Assembly (NCBI RefSeq): GCF_004354365.1
Contig: NZ_SJCY01000003.1
Location: forward strand, 248,001-312,000
Direction: 5' to 3'
DNA length: 64,000 nt
From: Pedobacter changchengzhani
GTDB taxonomy: Bacteria > Bacteroidota > Bacteroidia > Sphingobacteriales > Sphingobacteriaceae
How positions within the stretch are numbered: the stretch's first letter is position 1; each line of letters opens with the position of its first letter. The position numbers and the translations under genes were made by a program. The notes beneath the pieces are model-generated. The model saw nothing but the letters and a program-made list of their open reading frames with translations, did not search any database and was not told the origin of the DNA. Shown one piece after another: positions 24,638 to 34,206 of this stretch.

Positions 24638-24645
24638 CAAAGATA
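24638..24645 (-). promoter_or_regulatory. -7 promoter element for ssrA
   Basis: TATCTTTG on the minus strand fits TAnnTTTG. It would start transcription about 45 nt before the mature 5' end, consistent with 5' processing of the precursor. No clear -33 TTTG is seen. Confidence 0.45.
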
Positions 24646-24856
24646 CAAAAACTCTGCCAGTGTCATCGATGTTAACCAAGAAATTGGTCAATAAAAAAGT
24701 CGGGGACAAGCCCCAACTTTTGAAATTATGGTATTTGATACTTAAAAGAATAGCCATCAAGGAGTTAAGCAAATTAAGAGGCAATGATGTCGATCTTTTT
24801 CCAACTTACTTAGCGCGCTATATATTTACGAGCGCTTTTAAAAGTCCCCTTCAGGG

Positions 24857-24877
24857 CCTGCCAGCCGGTCAGGCAGG
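24857..24877. repeat. Short dispersed palindrome, copy B (variant)
   Basis: A 21-nt palindrome starting CCTGCCAGCCGG and ending TCAGGCAGG, differing from the copy at 48480-48500 at two positions. It lies between ssrA and asnS, just 13 nt beyond the asnS stop, inside an AAAGTCCCCTTCAGGG / GGGGTTTT context that itself resembles a hairpin. The gap 24586-24889 otherwise holds only the ssrA promoter. Confidence 0.7.
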
Positions 24878-24889
24878 GATTTAGGGGTT

Positions 24890-26338
24890 TTAAAACTCTG
24901 CATTTTTAGGAAACCTTGGAAAAGCAATTACATCACGAATATTCGTCATACCGGTTACGAATAGAACCAACCGCTCGAAACCTAAACCGAAACCTGCGTG
25001 TGGAGCAGAACCGAATTTTCTAGTGTCTAAATACCACCACAATTCATCCTGTGGAATGTTTAATTCCTCCATACGATTGGTCAATTTCTCCAAACGTTCT
25101 TCACGTTGCGAACCGCCAATCATTTCGCCAATACCAGGAAATAGAATATCCATCGCAGCAACCGTTTTTCTACCTTCGGCATCTGGCTCATTTTGTCGCA
25201 TGTAAAACGACTTAATATCAGCAGGATAATCCGTTAAAATTACTGGCTTTTTGAAATGTTTTTCTACTAAAAAGCGTTCGTGTTCGCTTTGTAAATCCGC
25301 TCCCCACTCATCAATCAAATACTTAAATTGTTTCTTTTGGTTTGGTTTAGATAATTTTAAAATTTTAATTGCTTCTGTATATGTTAAGCGCTCAAAATCG
25401 TTAGCCAAGCAGAAATTTAATTTCTCTAATAAACTAAAATCACTGCGTTCATTTTGTGGTTTTTGTTTATCTTCTTCTGCTAAACGTGTGTTTAAAAATT
25501 CTAATTCTTCTTTGCAGTTGTCTAAAGCATATTTAATTACATACTTCATCATGTCTTCTGCAAGTTGCATGTTATCTTCTAAATCGGCAAAAGCAACTTC
25601 GGGCTCAATCATCCAAAATTCTGCAAGGTGACGGGTTGTATTCGAGTTTTCGGCTCTAAAAGTTGGTCCGAAAGTATAAATTTGGCCGAAAGCCATTGCT
25701 GCCAATTCGCCTTCTAACTGACCAGAAACCGTTAAATTGGTTGCGCGTGCAAAAAAGTCTTGAGAGAAATCCACTTTTCCGTCTTCTGTACGGGGCGTAT
25801 TGTCAAAATTTAACGTAGTCACTTTAAACATTTCACCTGCGCCTTCTGCATCACTTGCGGTGATAATCGGCGTGTGCATATATACAAAACCACGGTCGTT
25901 ATAAAACTGGTGAATGGCAAAAGCCAATGCGTGACGAACCTTAAAAACCGCATTAAAGGTATTGGTTCGGAAACGCAAATGCGCAATTTCTCTTAAAAAT
26001 TCTAAGCTGTGTTTTTTAGGTTGTAAAGGGAATTTCTCAGGATCGCTATCGCCTAAAATCTCTACAGATGTGGCTTTAATCTCTACAGTTTGTCCTTTCC
26101 CTAAAGATTCGATTAATTTACCTGTTGCAGCAATCGCAGCACCCGTTGTAATTCTTTTCAACAACTCATCTGGTAAATTATTAAAATCGATTACCACCTG
26201 AATGTTGCTCATGCAACTTCCATCATTTAAAGCAATAAACTGATTATTTCGGAAAGTTCTAACCCATCCCATAACCGTTACTTCTGTATCAAACGCAGTC
26301 GATTTTAATAAATCTTTAATTTGTTGTCTCTTAATCAT
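24890..26338 (-). CDS. asnS: Asparaginyl-tRNA synthetase
   Basis: A 482-residue class IIb synthetase. The N-terminal OB-fold anticodon-binding domain contains [20 protein letters not shown] in part, and the catalytic core has motif 2 [21 protein letters not shown] in part and motif 3 [21 protein letters not shown] in part. It lacks the GAD insertion of bacterial AspRS and has the FTSGQLE-like [11 protein letters not shown] typical of AsnRS. It charges tRNA-Asn. Length is normal. A TAAATTTG promoter element lies about 20 nt before the ATG. Confidence 0.96.
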   Translation of the reverse strand: MIKRQQIKDLLKSTAFDTEVTVMGWVRTFRNNQFIALNDGSCMSNIQVVIDFNNLPDELLKRITTGAAIAATGKLIESLGKGQTVEIKATSVEILGDSDPEKFPLQPKKHSLEFLREIAHLRFRTNTFNAVFKVRHALAFAIHQFYNDRGFVYMHTPIITASDAEGAGEMFKVTTLNFDNTPRTEDGKVDFSQDFFARATNLTVSGQLEGELAAMAFGQIYTFGPTFRAENSNTTRHLAEFWMIEPEVAFADLEDNMQLAEDMMKYVIKYALDNCKEELEFLNTRLAEEDKQKPQNERSDFSLLEKLNFCLANDFERLTYTEAIKILKLSKPNQKKQFKYLIDEWGADLQSEHERFLVEKHFKKPVILTDYPADIKSFYMRQNEPDAEGRKTVAAMDILFPGIGEMIGGSQREERLEKLTNRMEELNIPQDELWWYLDTRKFGSAPHAGFGLGFERLVLFVTGMTNIRDVIAFPRFPKNAEF

Positions 26339-26358
26339 ATCGATATTTGTAAAAGGTG

Positions 26359-26366
26359 CAAATTTA
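26359..26366 (-). promoter_or_regulatory. -7 promoter element for asnS
   Basis: TAAATTTG on the minus strand fits TAnnTTTG and lies 21 nt before the asnS ATG. Confidence 0.4.
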
Positions 26367-26888
26367 AGAAAAAATAATTCAGTTTTCAGTCAACAATTTG
26401 CCTAAAACGGATGCGTTTAGCACAGTTCAGAGTTTGAACCCATCGTTACCTTTTCAATCATCTGAGAATAATTGAGCGAATAAAGTAAGCGTTTGCATCC
26501 TCATTAAAAAGAAAAATTTTCGCAGCGTGGGTGTTGCAATTATAAAAGTAAAAAATAGCAACGAAGAAAAAGTTTAGCTGTTCTTTTTTGTTATGTATAA
26601 AAAATTTATTTAAAGAGAAATTGATTATTTTATTGATTTAATTTCTCTATTTATCGTTAAATACTGAAATTTCGTGTGTATATCTATCTTTTTAGTGGTT
26701 TTTTATTTAGAATAGAAGGTTATTTTGAAAAAATACCGCTATAAGTGATATTTTTTTCATTCTTTTACATTTATTGTCTTAATATTGATTTTTTATTATA
26801 ATTATGAACTAAATATTAAGTGTATTTTCTTTTTTTAGTGTTTTTTATTTGAAATGTTTATAATTTTTATCTTTTATTGCGAAAATAA
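26367..26888. other. Gene-free AT-rich stretch upstream of asnS
   Basis: No open reading frame of note on either strand. From about 26,575 it becomes extremely T-rich on the plus strand, with two copies of a TTTTTAGTG-GTTTTTTATTT-like motif (about 26,690-26,709 and 26,831-26,850). Nothing else is supported apart from the promoter/hairpin unit that begins at 26889. Confidence 0.5.
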
Positions 26889-26982
26889 TTGCTTTTACTG
26901 ATTTTATTTGTACTTTTGTGATGCTCGTTAATTATTATTTTATATTTGGTTTTAAAAAAGGCGCCGGAAACGGCGCTTTTTT
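26889..26982 (+). ncRNA. Candidate very short RNA or leader peptide gene with its own promoter and terminator
   Basis: TTG at 26889-26891 and TACTTTTG at 26911-26918 are 19 nt apart, a good Bacteroidota promoter. The implied transcript starts near 26923 and meets a GC-rich stem with GAAA tetraloop (GCGCCG GAAA CGGCGC, 26961-26976, extended by A/T pairs to 26954-26982) and T run. The RNA would be about 60 nt. A 24-codon frame from ATG 26920 (MLVNYYFIFGFKKGAGNGAF...) crosses the stem, so a leader peptide is an alternative. Confidence 0.4.
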
Positions 26983-27037
26983 AAAAAACTATTAAAAAGA
27001 CTTATTCATAATCAACATAAATCAAATAAACTAGCCT

Positions 27038-27075
27038 AAAAAAGCTTCATAGTGTAAAACTATTGGAGCTTTTTT
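27038..27075 (+). terminator. Second hairpin with T run in the asnS-ferritin gap
   Basis: AAAAAAGCTTCATAGT (27038-27053) pairs imperfectly with ACTATTGGAGCTTTTTT (27059-27075) around GTAAA, followed by GCTTT. It lies on the plus strand, where no gene precedes it, which suggests that a small plus-strand RNA ends here. Confidence 0.5.
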
Positions 27076-27095
27076 GCTTTAAAATTGTTTGAAAT

Positions 27096-27131
27096 AAAAA
27101 AAAAGTCGCCTTTTTTAATAAGGCGACTTTT
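27096..27131 (-). terminator. Intrinsic terminator of the ferritin gene
   Basis: Perfect 11-bp stem AAAAGTCGCCT / AGGCGACTTTT (27101-27111, 27121-27131); on the minus strand it continues into a long T run. It lies 22 nt after the ferritin stop. Confidence 0.8.
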
Positions 27132-27152
27132 AATTTCGTGATTGTTAAATTA

Positions 27153-27677
27153 TTATTCTGAGTACGCAATGTTGTTAACATGCTTATCAATTTCCCATCT
27201 TCCGGTGCCTTCTTCGCCTATCACATCAAATAATTCCAAAGCTCTGCGGGCTTTATATTCTTCTTCACGTTGCTCTTTTAAAAACCAGTTTAAAAATTCA
27301 ACGGTTACGAAGTCTTGTTCTTTATGGCATCTGCCAGTTAAATTTTTTATGCTTTGGGTAATTGCAACTTCTGCTTCTAACGCATCTTCAAAAACCTCTC
27401 TAAAACTGGTAAAGTCTGTTTTTATCCCCGTAACTTCAGGAGAAATTGCATTTCCACCCATGTCTAAAACATATTTAAATAGTTTTAATTGGTGCATACG
27501 CTCTTCTTCGGCTTGTTTTGCAAAATAATCTGCTGAAAAGTCAAATCCATTTTGATCGCACCACGATGACATTGATAGATATAGTGAAGACGAATGGGCT
27601 TCCTTTTGTATTTGCTGGTTGAGAAGTGTTTCAATCTCTTGTGAGATTAAACTTTTTATGCGCATTAAATCTTTCAT
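27153..27677 (-). CDS. ftnA: Ferritin
   Basis: A 174-residue four-helix ferritin. Ferroxidase ligands are visible in the first helix (EIETLLNQQIQKEAHSSSLY), in AEEERMHQLKLF (the E-x2-H pair) and in FLKEQREEEYKARR. It stores iron as a ferric mineral in a 24-mer. Ala/Ser-rich linkers and length fit bacterial non-heme ferritin rather than bacterioferritin (no heme-binding Met). Start at 27677 gives the normal N-terminus; a later ATG four codons in is also possible. TACATTTG lies 19 nt upstream, and a strong terminator follows. Confidence 0.93.
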   Translation of the reverse strand: MKDLMRIKSLISQEIETLLNQQIQKEAHSSSLYLSMSSWCDQNGFDFSADYFAKQAEEERMHQLKLFKYVLDMGGNAISPEVTGIKTDFTSFREVFEDALEAEVAITQSIKNLTGRCHKEQDFVTVEFLNWFLKEQREEEYKARRALELFDVIGEEGTGRWEIDKHVNNIAYSE

Positions 27678-27695
27678 ATCTTTTCTTTCTTGATA

Positions 27696-27703
27696 CAAAT
27701 GTA
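27696..27703 (-). promoter_or_regulatory. -7 promoter element for ferritin
   Basis: TACATTTG on the minus strand fits TAnnTTTG, 19 nt before the chosen start codon, and supports that start over an in-frame codon at 27707. Confidence 0.45.
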
Positions 27704-27926
27704 ACACCTTTAGGGATGATTTGTGTTGTTTATCTGTAATATGAAATTAGTCTAAATTGCTGTAAAGCAAGTATTTGTAATGAGTTTAAATAAGGTTAGT
27801 GTCCAATTTTCTCTTATACCACTGATAGGCAATGAAATGACTTATTATGACAGAGATTTCCAACATTCGCATCGAAGGTTGAATAGCCTGTACGCATTAG
27901 TTATTTATAGAAAATTTAGAATGCCC

Positions 27927-28286
27927 CTAATAAACTAAGCGACGTAAACAATCGTTAATTATCAAATTTAACTTAAACATTGTAAACGCACCCTGCATTA
28001 ATTCTTTAAAAGCAATAATTTCTAATGCATTTAGTAAATAAATATGGTCGCAACCGTTAAATGTAATCAATTCGAAATCTGCTCTGTTCGTATCTAAAAG
28101 CAGTGCTTCTATATCAACACACTCTATAATCGTCTTTAGTTTTTTTAATGATGAACAATTATAACGAGCGAACTTCCCCCCAAAATCTACATAAAAGCAG
28201 TTTAATTTATCAGATTGATATACCGAGCCATTATCGGTCGAGAAAACGTTAATCAGTTGGTTAATATCGACACATGCTTTTTCCAT
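27927..28286 (-). CDS. Small conserved-looking protein, possibly DUF6686
   Basis: A 119-residue soluble protein. It contains STDNGSVYQSDKLNCFYVDFGGKF in part, a run of helix, and ALEIIAFKELMQGAFTMFKLNLIINDCL in part. The pattern resembles the DUF6686 proteins of Bacteroidota, but I am not certain. No catalytic motif, signal peptide or membrane helix is seen. It is flanked by gene-free gaps of 249 nt upstream... none of which shows a clear promoter, so regulation is unknown. Confidence 0.6.
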   Translation of the reverse strand: MEKACVDINQLINVFSTDNGSVYQSDKLNCFYVDFGGKFARYNCSSLKKLKTIIECVDIEALLLDTNRADFELITFNGCDHIYLLNALEIIAFKELMQGAFTMFKLNLIINDCLRRLVY

Positions 28287-28448
28287 TGGCTACAAAAATG
28301 ACTATTATTTAGATTAAATACAAATAAAAATAACAACAATTCATTTAATTACAAAATGTGGAGATTTGGCAAAATTCTAAAAATTTGAGTTCTTTCTAGG
28401 ATGTCAAGGTCTAACTCGTTTTTTAACATTGATTTGAAAAACCAAATA

Positions 28449-29012
28449 TTACGGATTAATTTTAAAAACCATGTGATGATAGTCATCGCCAACAAATTTG
28501 ATATCATTCTCAATTTTGAAACCTATTTTTTCATAAATTGATAATGCTCTTTGGTTCTCAAACGCTACAAGTAAACCAATTTTTTGATGACCGAGATTTT
28601 TCGCCCATTTTATTCCGGAGGTTATAAGTTGCTTACCAATTCCTCGTCCTTGAGCTTTTGAATTTACACTGAGCGTGTCAAAATAAAACTCACCTTCTTG
28701 GGTTTCTCTTTCTGGATTAAAATCTTTTAAGTTTTTGTACGTTTTTAAATAAGTTAAAAAATTATCCCTTAACAATAGCAAATTGGCGCCATTATATGCA
28801 TTTAAGGCGCCTAAAATAACACCGTCTTCCTCAAAAATTATAGTATTTTCAAAACTGTATTGATTATCTTTTTCGCCAATAAAGTGTTCGAAAAGATTTA
28901 GCGTTTTTAATTCATCATCAGTATTACTGAACTTATTGGCTAATTTCCCCATAGCCTGCACAATTAGTGGAGCAATTGCTTTAGCGTCTGTAGGTAATGC
29001 CTTTCGTATCAT
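28449..29012 (-). CDS. GNAT family N-acetyltransferase
   Basis: A 187-residue GNAT protein: motif A around LSVNSKAQGRGIGKQLITSG (acetyl-CoA pyrophosphate loop Q/RxxGxG/A) and motif B LLVAFENQRALSIYEKIGF near the C-terminus. It begins MIRKALPTDAKAIAPLI, the usual GNAT N-terminus. Substrate is unknown. The gene starts 3 nt after the stop of the metallo-hydrolase gene, so the two form an operon. Confidence 0.9.
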   Translation of the reverse strand: MIRKALPTDAKAIAPLIVQAMGKLANKFSNTDDELKTLNLFEHFIGEKDNQYSFENTIIFEEDGVILGALNAYNGANLLLLRDNFLTYLKTYKNLKDFNPERETQEGEFYFDTLSVNSKAQGRGIGKQLITSGIKWAKNLGHQKIGLLVAFENQRALSIYEKIGFKIENDIKFVGDDYHHMVFKINP

Positions 29013-29015
29013 ATT

Positions 29016-29855
29016 TTAAATTTCACGTAATTTAAAAGTTTCCGCAACACGAATACCTTTTTCTGTTCTTTGCAAAGTACAACACTCGTTTATTGGGTCG
29101 TGTTCTAAATATAAAACGTAATTATTATCTACGGCTTCTTCTAAGAAAGCTTGCTTTTCGGTTAAAGTTTGCAACGGAAACATATCGTAAGCCATAACAT
29201 AAGGTAAAGGCAAATGACCAACTGAGGGTAAAAGGTCGGCCATGTAAACCAAAGTTTTCCCTTTATAATTTATCTTCGGCAACATCATTGCATCCGTATG
29301 GCCGTAAGCAAAGCTAATATTTACATTTTTTTGAAATTCAATATTTTCATTTTCCTTAATAAATTTAAGCTGACCACTTTCTTTTATCGGCAAGATATTT
29401 TCTTTTAAAAAGGATGCCTTTTCTCTTGCATTTGGTTCTACAGCCCACTGCCAGTGTTTTTCATTACTCCAATAGGTAGCATTTTTAAAAGCTGGAATGA
29501 GTTTATCATCCTTTCTAATTATTGCGCCACCTACATGATCGAAATGTAAATGCGTTAAAAATACATCCGTTATATCTGCTTTATTAAAACCTAATTTTGC
29601 GAGTGATTTATCCATAGAATCATCGCCATGCAAATAATAGTGACTAAAAAACCGCTCGTCTTGTTTATCGCCAATGCCAGTATCAATTAAAGTTAGCTTA
29701 TTTCCATCTTCAATTAAAAGGCAGCGCATGGCCCAAGTGCAAAGATTATTAGCATCTGCTGGATTTGTTTTTTGCCACAACATTTTGGGTACAACGCCAA
29801 ACATTGCACCGCCATCTAATTTAAATAAGCCTGTTTCTATGGTATGTAATTTCAT
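29016..29855 (-). CDS. Metallo-beta-lactamase-fold hydrolase
   Basis: A 279-residue MBL-fold protein. The metal-binding signature is FLTHLHFDHVGG (HxHxDH), with further ligands in AYGHTDAMM and LEHDP. The N-terminus LHTIETGLFKLDGGAMFGVVPK is typical of the quorum-quenching lactonase-like/AttM-type branch, but a substrate cannot be assigned. The ATG at 29855 is chosen over one 19 codons upstream, because the upstream part is a low-complexity Thr/Gln stretch. It is followed by the GNAT gene after 3 nt. Confidence 0.9.
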   Translation of the reverse strand: MKLHTIETGLFKLDGGAMFGVVPKMLWQKTNPADANNLCTWAMRCLLIEDGNKLTLIDTGIGDKQDERFFSHYYLHGDDSMDKSLAKLGFNKADITDVFLTHLHFDHVGGAIIRKDDKLIPAFKNATYWSNEKHWQWAVEPNAREKASFLKENILPIKESGQLKFIKENENIEFQKNVNISFAYGHTDAMMLPKINYKGKTLVYMADLLPSVGHLPLPYVMAYDMFPLQTLTEKQAFLEEAVDNNYVLYLEHDPINECCTLQRTEKGIRVAETFKLREI

Positions 29856-30009
29856 TGGTTGGTTGATTAGTTTTTTGGTTGTTTGGGTAGTTGGTTCCGA
29901 AGGTATGCCCATGGTATTGGTTGGAATTGCATGTTCTTTTAAATTAAAAATTGGTTAACTGCTATTTCACAATTAACCAATTTCTACAATTAACGAATTA
30001 TTTTTTTTC

Positions 30010-31551
30010 TTAAAATCTTACTCCGAAAGTTAAGAAAACATTATTTCTTTGATTTTTAACACTTGCCAAAGTTTCAGACCCGTCGTTTAGCTCATACGCA
30101 CTCGAATAAAAATTAGATGTTAAGTTTTGATACGTTAAATCGAAATAATAGTTATCAATTCTGTAACCTAAACCGCCAGATATCGCTTGCGTTTGGAAGA
30201 ATTTATCTTTACCATTTTTAACACCACTACCATTAATTCCGTAACCTGCTCGTAAACTAACCTCATTACTCACTTTAACTTCTGCGCCAAAACGGTAGTT
30301 GATGGTTTCTTTATAAAAGTCTTTTACATCACGATTGGAACTATTTATGGTACTAATATCCGATCCATTATCTTGCGAAAAACGCATCGAAGCATAATCC
30401 ACATAATCTATATCTGCAGAAATTAAAGCTCTACCACCAATTACATAACTTGCGCCTGCTGAAGCTTTCAACGGCGTACGCAACCTATAGGAAAAATAAT
30501 AGTTCTGCAAATTATTGTTGGATTTGTCGTTAGTGATAATACTATTTACACCTTCATCTACATTGTCTTGTACGGTCATCCAAGTAGGCGATTGAAATGT
30601 TACGCCAACTCTAAACTCACTTACTGGTCTATAAATCATTCCTAATTTAATGTTCACACCCGATCCTTTTGTATCTTGATTTCTCGTATAGTTTAATGAG
30701 TAATTTTCTATCGGATGCACAAGAATGCTTCCGCCGGGTAATGTCGTTGCAGTTCCATCTTCGCCTGGTTGAAGATCTTGTAATTTACCTGATTCTTGAA
30801 AAGATGCCTCACTTACATATCTAACGTTCACAAAACTAACGGTTGCACCAACATATAACTTGTTTCCAAAATTTAAAGCACCCGCAACATTAAATTCTGA
30901 TGTTGAACCAAGTCTTGATTCGGTGTAGTTTTGGTTAAAAGGATTTACTCCTGTGTAAGGTTCGGCAGAATATTGATTAGGATACTGGGTTGTATTATTA
31001 TTAATCAAATGAGAGTTGAAAGCATCGCCAGCAACACTATTGCTTGTGCCATTATCATTGGCTTGATCTACAAAAGCATCTCTAATACTATTCAAGTTAT
31101 TCGTTCCTTGATAATCGATATTATTTAAAAAGTCATTATTGCGATTGTATCCTAAGCCGAAAACTGCGCTCACTAAGCCAGTATTTACATCGGTGCCCTT
31201 TGTTTTGTAATTTGGACTATAAAAAACCGCACCAATATTATTCAAGTTAAGTTGACCCTTTGTTCCATTCGTATTTTGATTTAAGAAATCGCTTGTGTTT
31301 TGTACGTTATTAAACTCGGGGGTTAAGCTAAATTCTGATTTTGTAAATAAACCCAATCCAGCTGGATTAGCACCTAAAGAGCCAATATCGCCACCAACTC
31401 CAATCTGTGCGTTACCCATTGCTTTAAACCTAGATGTACTTCCGTAGTTCATTTGAGAGAAACGATAGGCATCGGGCGCGTAACTTTGGGCATAGGTTGT
31501 TCCTGTAGTAGCTACTGTAGCTACTAAAAGTGCTAAATATATTTTTTTCAT
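30010..31551 (-). CDS. Outer-membrane protein, OmpP1/FadL/TodX family
   Basis: A 513-residue protein with signal peptide ending TTYAQ. RFSQMNYGSTSRFKAMGNAQ and the GGDIGSLGANPAGLGLFT block (NPAG) match the FadL/OmpP1 transporters of Bacteroidota. Many amphipathic beta strands follow, ending in a barrel-type C-terminus (NVFLTFGVRF, terminal Phe). FadL-type barrels import hydrophobic compounds. It lies 20 nt after the lipoprotein gene on the same strand and probably shares its transcript. Confidence 0.88.
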   Translation of the reverse strand: MKKIYLALLVATVATTGTTYAQSYAPDAYRFSQMNYGSTSRFKAMGNAQIGVGGDIGSLGANPAGLGLFTKSEFSLTPEFNNVQNTSDFLNQNTNGTKGQLNLNNIGAVFYSPNYKTKGTDVNTGLVSAVFGLGYNRNNDFLNNIDYQGTNNLNSIRDAFVDQANDNGTSNSVAGDAFNSHLINNNTTQYPNQYSAEPYTGVNPFNQNYTESRLGSTSEFNVAGALNFGNKLYVGATVSFVNVRYVSEASFQESGKLQDLQPGEDGTATTLPGGSILVHPIENYSLNYTRNQDTKGSGVNIKLGMIYRPVSEFRVGVTFQSPTWMTVQDNVDEGVNSIITNDKSNNNLQNYYFSYRLRTPLKASAGASYVIGGRALISADIDYVDYASMRFSQDNGSDISTINSSNRDVKDFYKETINYRFGAEVKVSNEVSLRAGYGINGSGVKNGKDKFFQTQAISGGLGYRIDNYYFDLTYQNLTSNFYSSAYELNDGSETLASVKNQRNNVFLTFGVRF

Positions 31552-31571
31552 TTTTAATTTAAATTTTAAAA

Positions 31572-32546
31572 TTAACCTCTACCTGCTCTGCTTGGTCGGC
31601 CACCACCGCCACCGCCAGAATTACCGCCACCGTTATTTGATCCACCATTGTTGTTTGATGGTGGTGGGCTATAAGTAGGCGTTTCAGTACGTGTTGGCCT
31701 ACTTGGTGCCTCACGCTGTTGTTGAGGTTGCTGTTGTTGTTGTTGAGGCTGTTGTTGTTGACGTTGAGGTCGTGTGTTATTGTTTCCTGCATTTCCTGGC
31801 GCAACACTTTGGTTACCTGGTCTGCCGTTGTTGCTAATGTTTCCGTTATTTCGGTTATCAACACCGCTTCTGCTTGGTCGGCCGTAATTTGGGGTTACAT
31901 TATTACCTGTTTGTACACCTGTATTATTATTACTTCCGGGTCTTGGTCTGCCAGGATTGCTTACAATTCCTCCACCGTAATAATTATTTCCGTAGCCACC
32001 GCCATAGTAACCACCGCCATAACCGCCACCGTAGTAACCACCATAACCGTACCGATCGTAGATAGAATACGCACCCCATCCGTTATTATAACCGTAATTG
32101 CCATAATAAAAAGGATTGTTCCATATACTTCCGTAATAATTGCCATAACCTAAGCCATAACCGTTATTCCAGTTTAAACCGTAGCCTAAATAGTTGTTGT
32201 TGTAAATGTTATTTCCATAATAACCATTTCCGTAATAGCCATTACCGTAATTGTTAAAGTATGGATCATAATAATTATTAAAACCGTTTCCATTATAAAA
32301 ACGATTTATACGCGAAGAGTAGTCCATATCAAAATAAGGATTACTAGTTCCATAATAATCATCATAACTTTGTTGCGGCTGCTCTTGCTGTGGGCGAGGT
32401 GTAATTACTTCAACCTCTACTGCTTTAGCCGTTGTGTTGTACACATCGTCGGTGGCTGTGTTTTGAGCCAATTTTGGTGCCGAACATGCTGCAACCAATC
32501 CGGCGGTTGCTAGAAGCATAATCTGTAAAAATTTAATTGGTTTCAT
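31572..32546 (-). CDS. Gly/Tyr/Asn-rich lipoprotein with a Pro/Gln-rich tail
   Basis: A 324-residue protein. Residues 1-21 are a lipoprotein signal (lipobox VAAC, Cys21). Residues ~65-195 are almost entirely Gly, Tyr and Asn in short repeats such as YYGNGYYGNN and GGYYGGGYGGG. Residues ~196-290 are Asn/Arg/Pro and then a glutamine run (about QQQQPQQQQQQPQQQ), and the C-terminus is GGGGGRPSRAGRG. It should be tethered to a membrane; the low-complexity part looks disordered and sticky. I do not know a function. The downstream FadL-like gene (20-nt gap) suggests an outer-membrane context. Confidence 0.75.
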   Translation of the reverse strand: MKPIKFLQIMLLATAGLVAACSAPKLAQNTATDDVYNTTAKAVEVEVITPRPQQEQPQQSYDDYYGTSNPYFDMDYSSRINRFYNGNGFNNYYDPYFNNYGNGYYGNGYYGNNIYNNNYLGYGLNWNNGYGLGYGNYYGSIWNNPFYYGNYGYNNGWGAYSIYDRYGYGGYYGGGYGGGYYGGGYGNNYYGGGIVSNPGRPRPGSNNNTGVQTGNNVTPNYGRPSRSGVDNRNNGNISNNGRPGNQSVAPGNAGNNNTRPQRQQQQPQQQQQQPQQQREAPSRPTRTETPTYSPPPSNNNGGSNNGGGNSGGGGGGRPSRAGRG

Positions 32547-32676
32547 CTGTGTTTATATTTAGTTGTGTGTGTCAAAAAATATATAATCAACAATTTTAAT
32601 TGGTTAAAACTTTGCAATATTTAAAGCATTTACTCAAAGCATTCCAATCAAAATAGTTTTGTAGGTATAAATTTAA

Positions 32677-32684
32677 TAAATTTG
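32677..32684 (+). promoter_or_regulatory. -7 promoter element for proS
   Basis: TAAATTTG matches TAnnTTTG, 50 nt before the proS ATG; TTTG at 32658-32661 is 15 nt upstream, slightly close. Confidence 0.4.
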
Positions 32685-32733
32685 TTGCTTAATATCACAT
32701 TTTATAACACAAATTACGTTCCAAATACAATTT

Positions 32734-34206
32734 ATGAGCAAAGAAATTACAAGCAGAGATGCAGATTATTCGCAATGGTACAATGATATTGTTATAAAGG
32801 CCGATTTGGCGGAACATTCAGCTGTAAGGGGTTGTATGGTTATTAAGCCACACGGGTATGCTATTTGGGAAAAGATGCAGGCTGTATTAGACAAAATGTT
32901 TAAAGATACAGGCCATAGTAATGCCTATTTTCCGTTGTTCATTCCTAAGTCATTTTTTTCTAAGGAAGCCTCTCACGTTGAGGGTTTTGCAACTGAGTGT
33001 GCCGTAGTGACACATTATCGTTTAAAAAATGATGGTAACGGAAATATCGTTGTAGATGAAACAGCTAAGCTAGAGGAAGAATTAATTGTTCGTCCGACTT
33101 CTGAAACCATTATTTGGAATACCTACCGGGGTTGGATCCAATCGTATAGAGATTTGCCTTTATTGATAAACCAATGGGCAAATGTAGTGCGATGGGAAAT
33201 GCGTACCCGTTTATTTTTGAGAACTGCCGAGTTTTTGTGGCAAGAAGGCCATACTGCACATGCTACTGCACAAGAAGCCATCGAAGAAACTGAACGTATG
33301 CTACATGTGTATGCAGATTTTGCCGAAAATTGGTTAGCGCTACCGGTAATTCGTGGCATTAAATCGCCAAATGAACGTTTTGCAGGTGCATTAGAAACCT
33401 ACTGTATTGAAGCGCTGATGCAAGATGGTAAAGCTTTACAAGCAGGAACATCTCACTTTTTAGGTCAGAATTTTGCTAAAGCTTTCGATGTTAAATTTAC
33501 AGGCAGAGATGGTAAGTTAGATTATGTTTGGGCTACTTCTTGGGGTGTTTCAACCCGTTTAATGGGTGCATTAATTATGGCACATAGTGATGATTCTGGG
33601 TTAATTATTCCGCCTAAATTGGCGCCTATACAAGTTGTAATTATTCCAATTTATAGGGGCGAGGAAGATTTACAAAAAATTACCAGTTATGTTGATGAAT
33701 TGATCATCAAACTAAAAGCTTTAGGCATTTCTGTTAAATACGATGATCGCGATACGCAGAGACCAGGCTTCAAATTTGCCGATTATGAACTAAAAGGAAT
33801 TCCGGTGCGTTTGGCAATTGGTGGCAGAGATATGGAAAACGGTACTGTTGAAGTTGCTAGAAGAGATACTAAGTTGAAGCAAACAGTTGTGCAAGAAGGT
33901 TTGGATATTTACATCAACGAACTTTTGGAAGATATTCAAAAAAGTATGTTTAACAAGGCTTTGGCTTTTAGAGATAGCCACATTACCGAGGCCAATAGTT
34001 ACGATGAATTTAAGCAACTTTTAGATGAAAAAACAGGCTTCATCGCTGCGCATTGGGATGGTACGCCAGAAACCGAACAAAAAATTAAAGAAGAAACTAA
34101 AGCAACTATTCGCTGTATCCCGTTAGATAATAAATTGGAAGATGGTGTTTGCATTTACTCAGGAAAACCATCGATACAAAGGGTGTTATTTGCAAGGGCT
34201 TATTAG
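32734..34206 (+). CDS. proS: Prolyl-tRNA synthetase (archaeal/eukaryotic-type)
   Basis: A 490-residue class IIa synthetase without the bacterial editing insertion. Motif 2 ([24 protein letters not shown] in part), [17 protein letters not shown] and motif 3 ([21 protein letters not shown] in part) are clear; the C-terminal anticodon-binding domain (VVIIPIYRG...) and a zinc-type terminal extension ending FARAY follow. The length and the terminal Tyr match the archaeal-type ProS found in many Bacteroidota. It is followed directly by a hexamer-type tandem repeat. Confidence 0.95.
   Translation: MSKEITSRDADYSQWYNDIVIKADLAEHSAVRGCMVIKPHGYAIWEKMQAVLDKMFKDTGHSNAYFPLFIPKSFFSKEASHVEGFATECAVVTHYRLKNDGNGNIVVDETAKLEEELIVRPTSETIIWNTYRGWIQSYRDLPLLINQWANVVRWEMRTRLFLRTAEFLWQEGHTAHATAQEAIEETERMLHVYADFAENWLALPVIRGIKSPNERFAGALETYCIEALMQDGKALQAGTSHFLGQNFAKAFDVKFTGRDGKLDYVWATSWGVSTRLMGALIMAHSDDSGLIIPPKLAPIQVVIIPIYRGEEDLQKITSYVDELIIKLKALGISVKYDDRDTQRPGFKFADYELKGIPVRLAIGGRDMENGTVEVARRDTKLKQTVVQEGLDIYINELLEDIQKSMFNKALAFRDSHITEANSYDEFKQLLDEKTGFIAAHWDGTPETEQKIKEETKATIRCIPLDNKLEDGVCIYSGKPSIQRVLFARAY

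Noticed and set aside
24588..24884. Plus-strand frame of 98 codons between ssrA and asnS
   Set aside because: It begins next to the tmRNA 5' end, covers the ssrA promoter and ends in the palindrome-derived LPAGQAG; no protein-like pattern.
31559..32153. Long alternative frames on both strands in the 31.6-32.2 kb region
   Set aside because: They are products of the Gly/Tyr/Asn and Gln codon repeats of the lipoprotein gene; their translations are runs of Val/Ile/Thr or Leu/Arg only.
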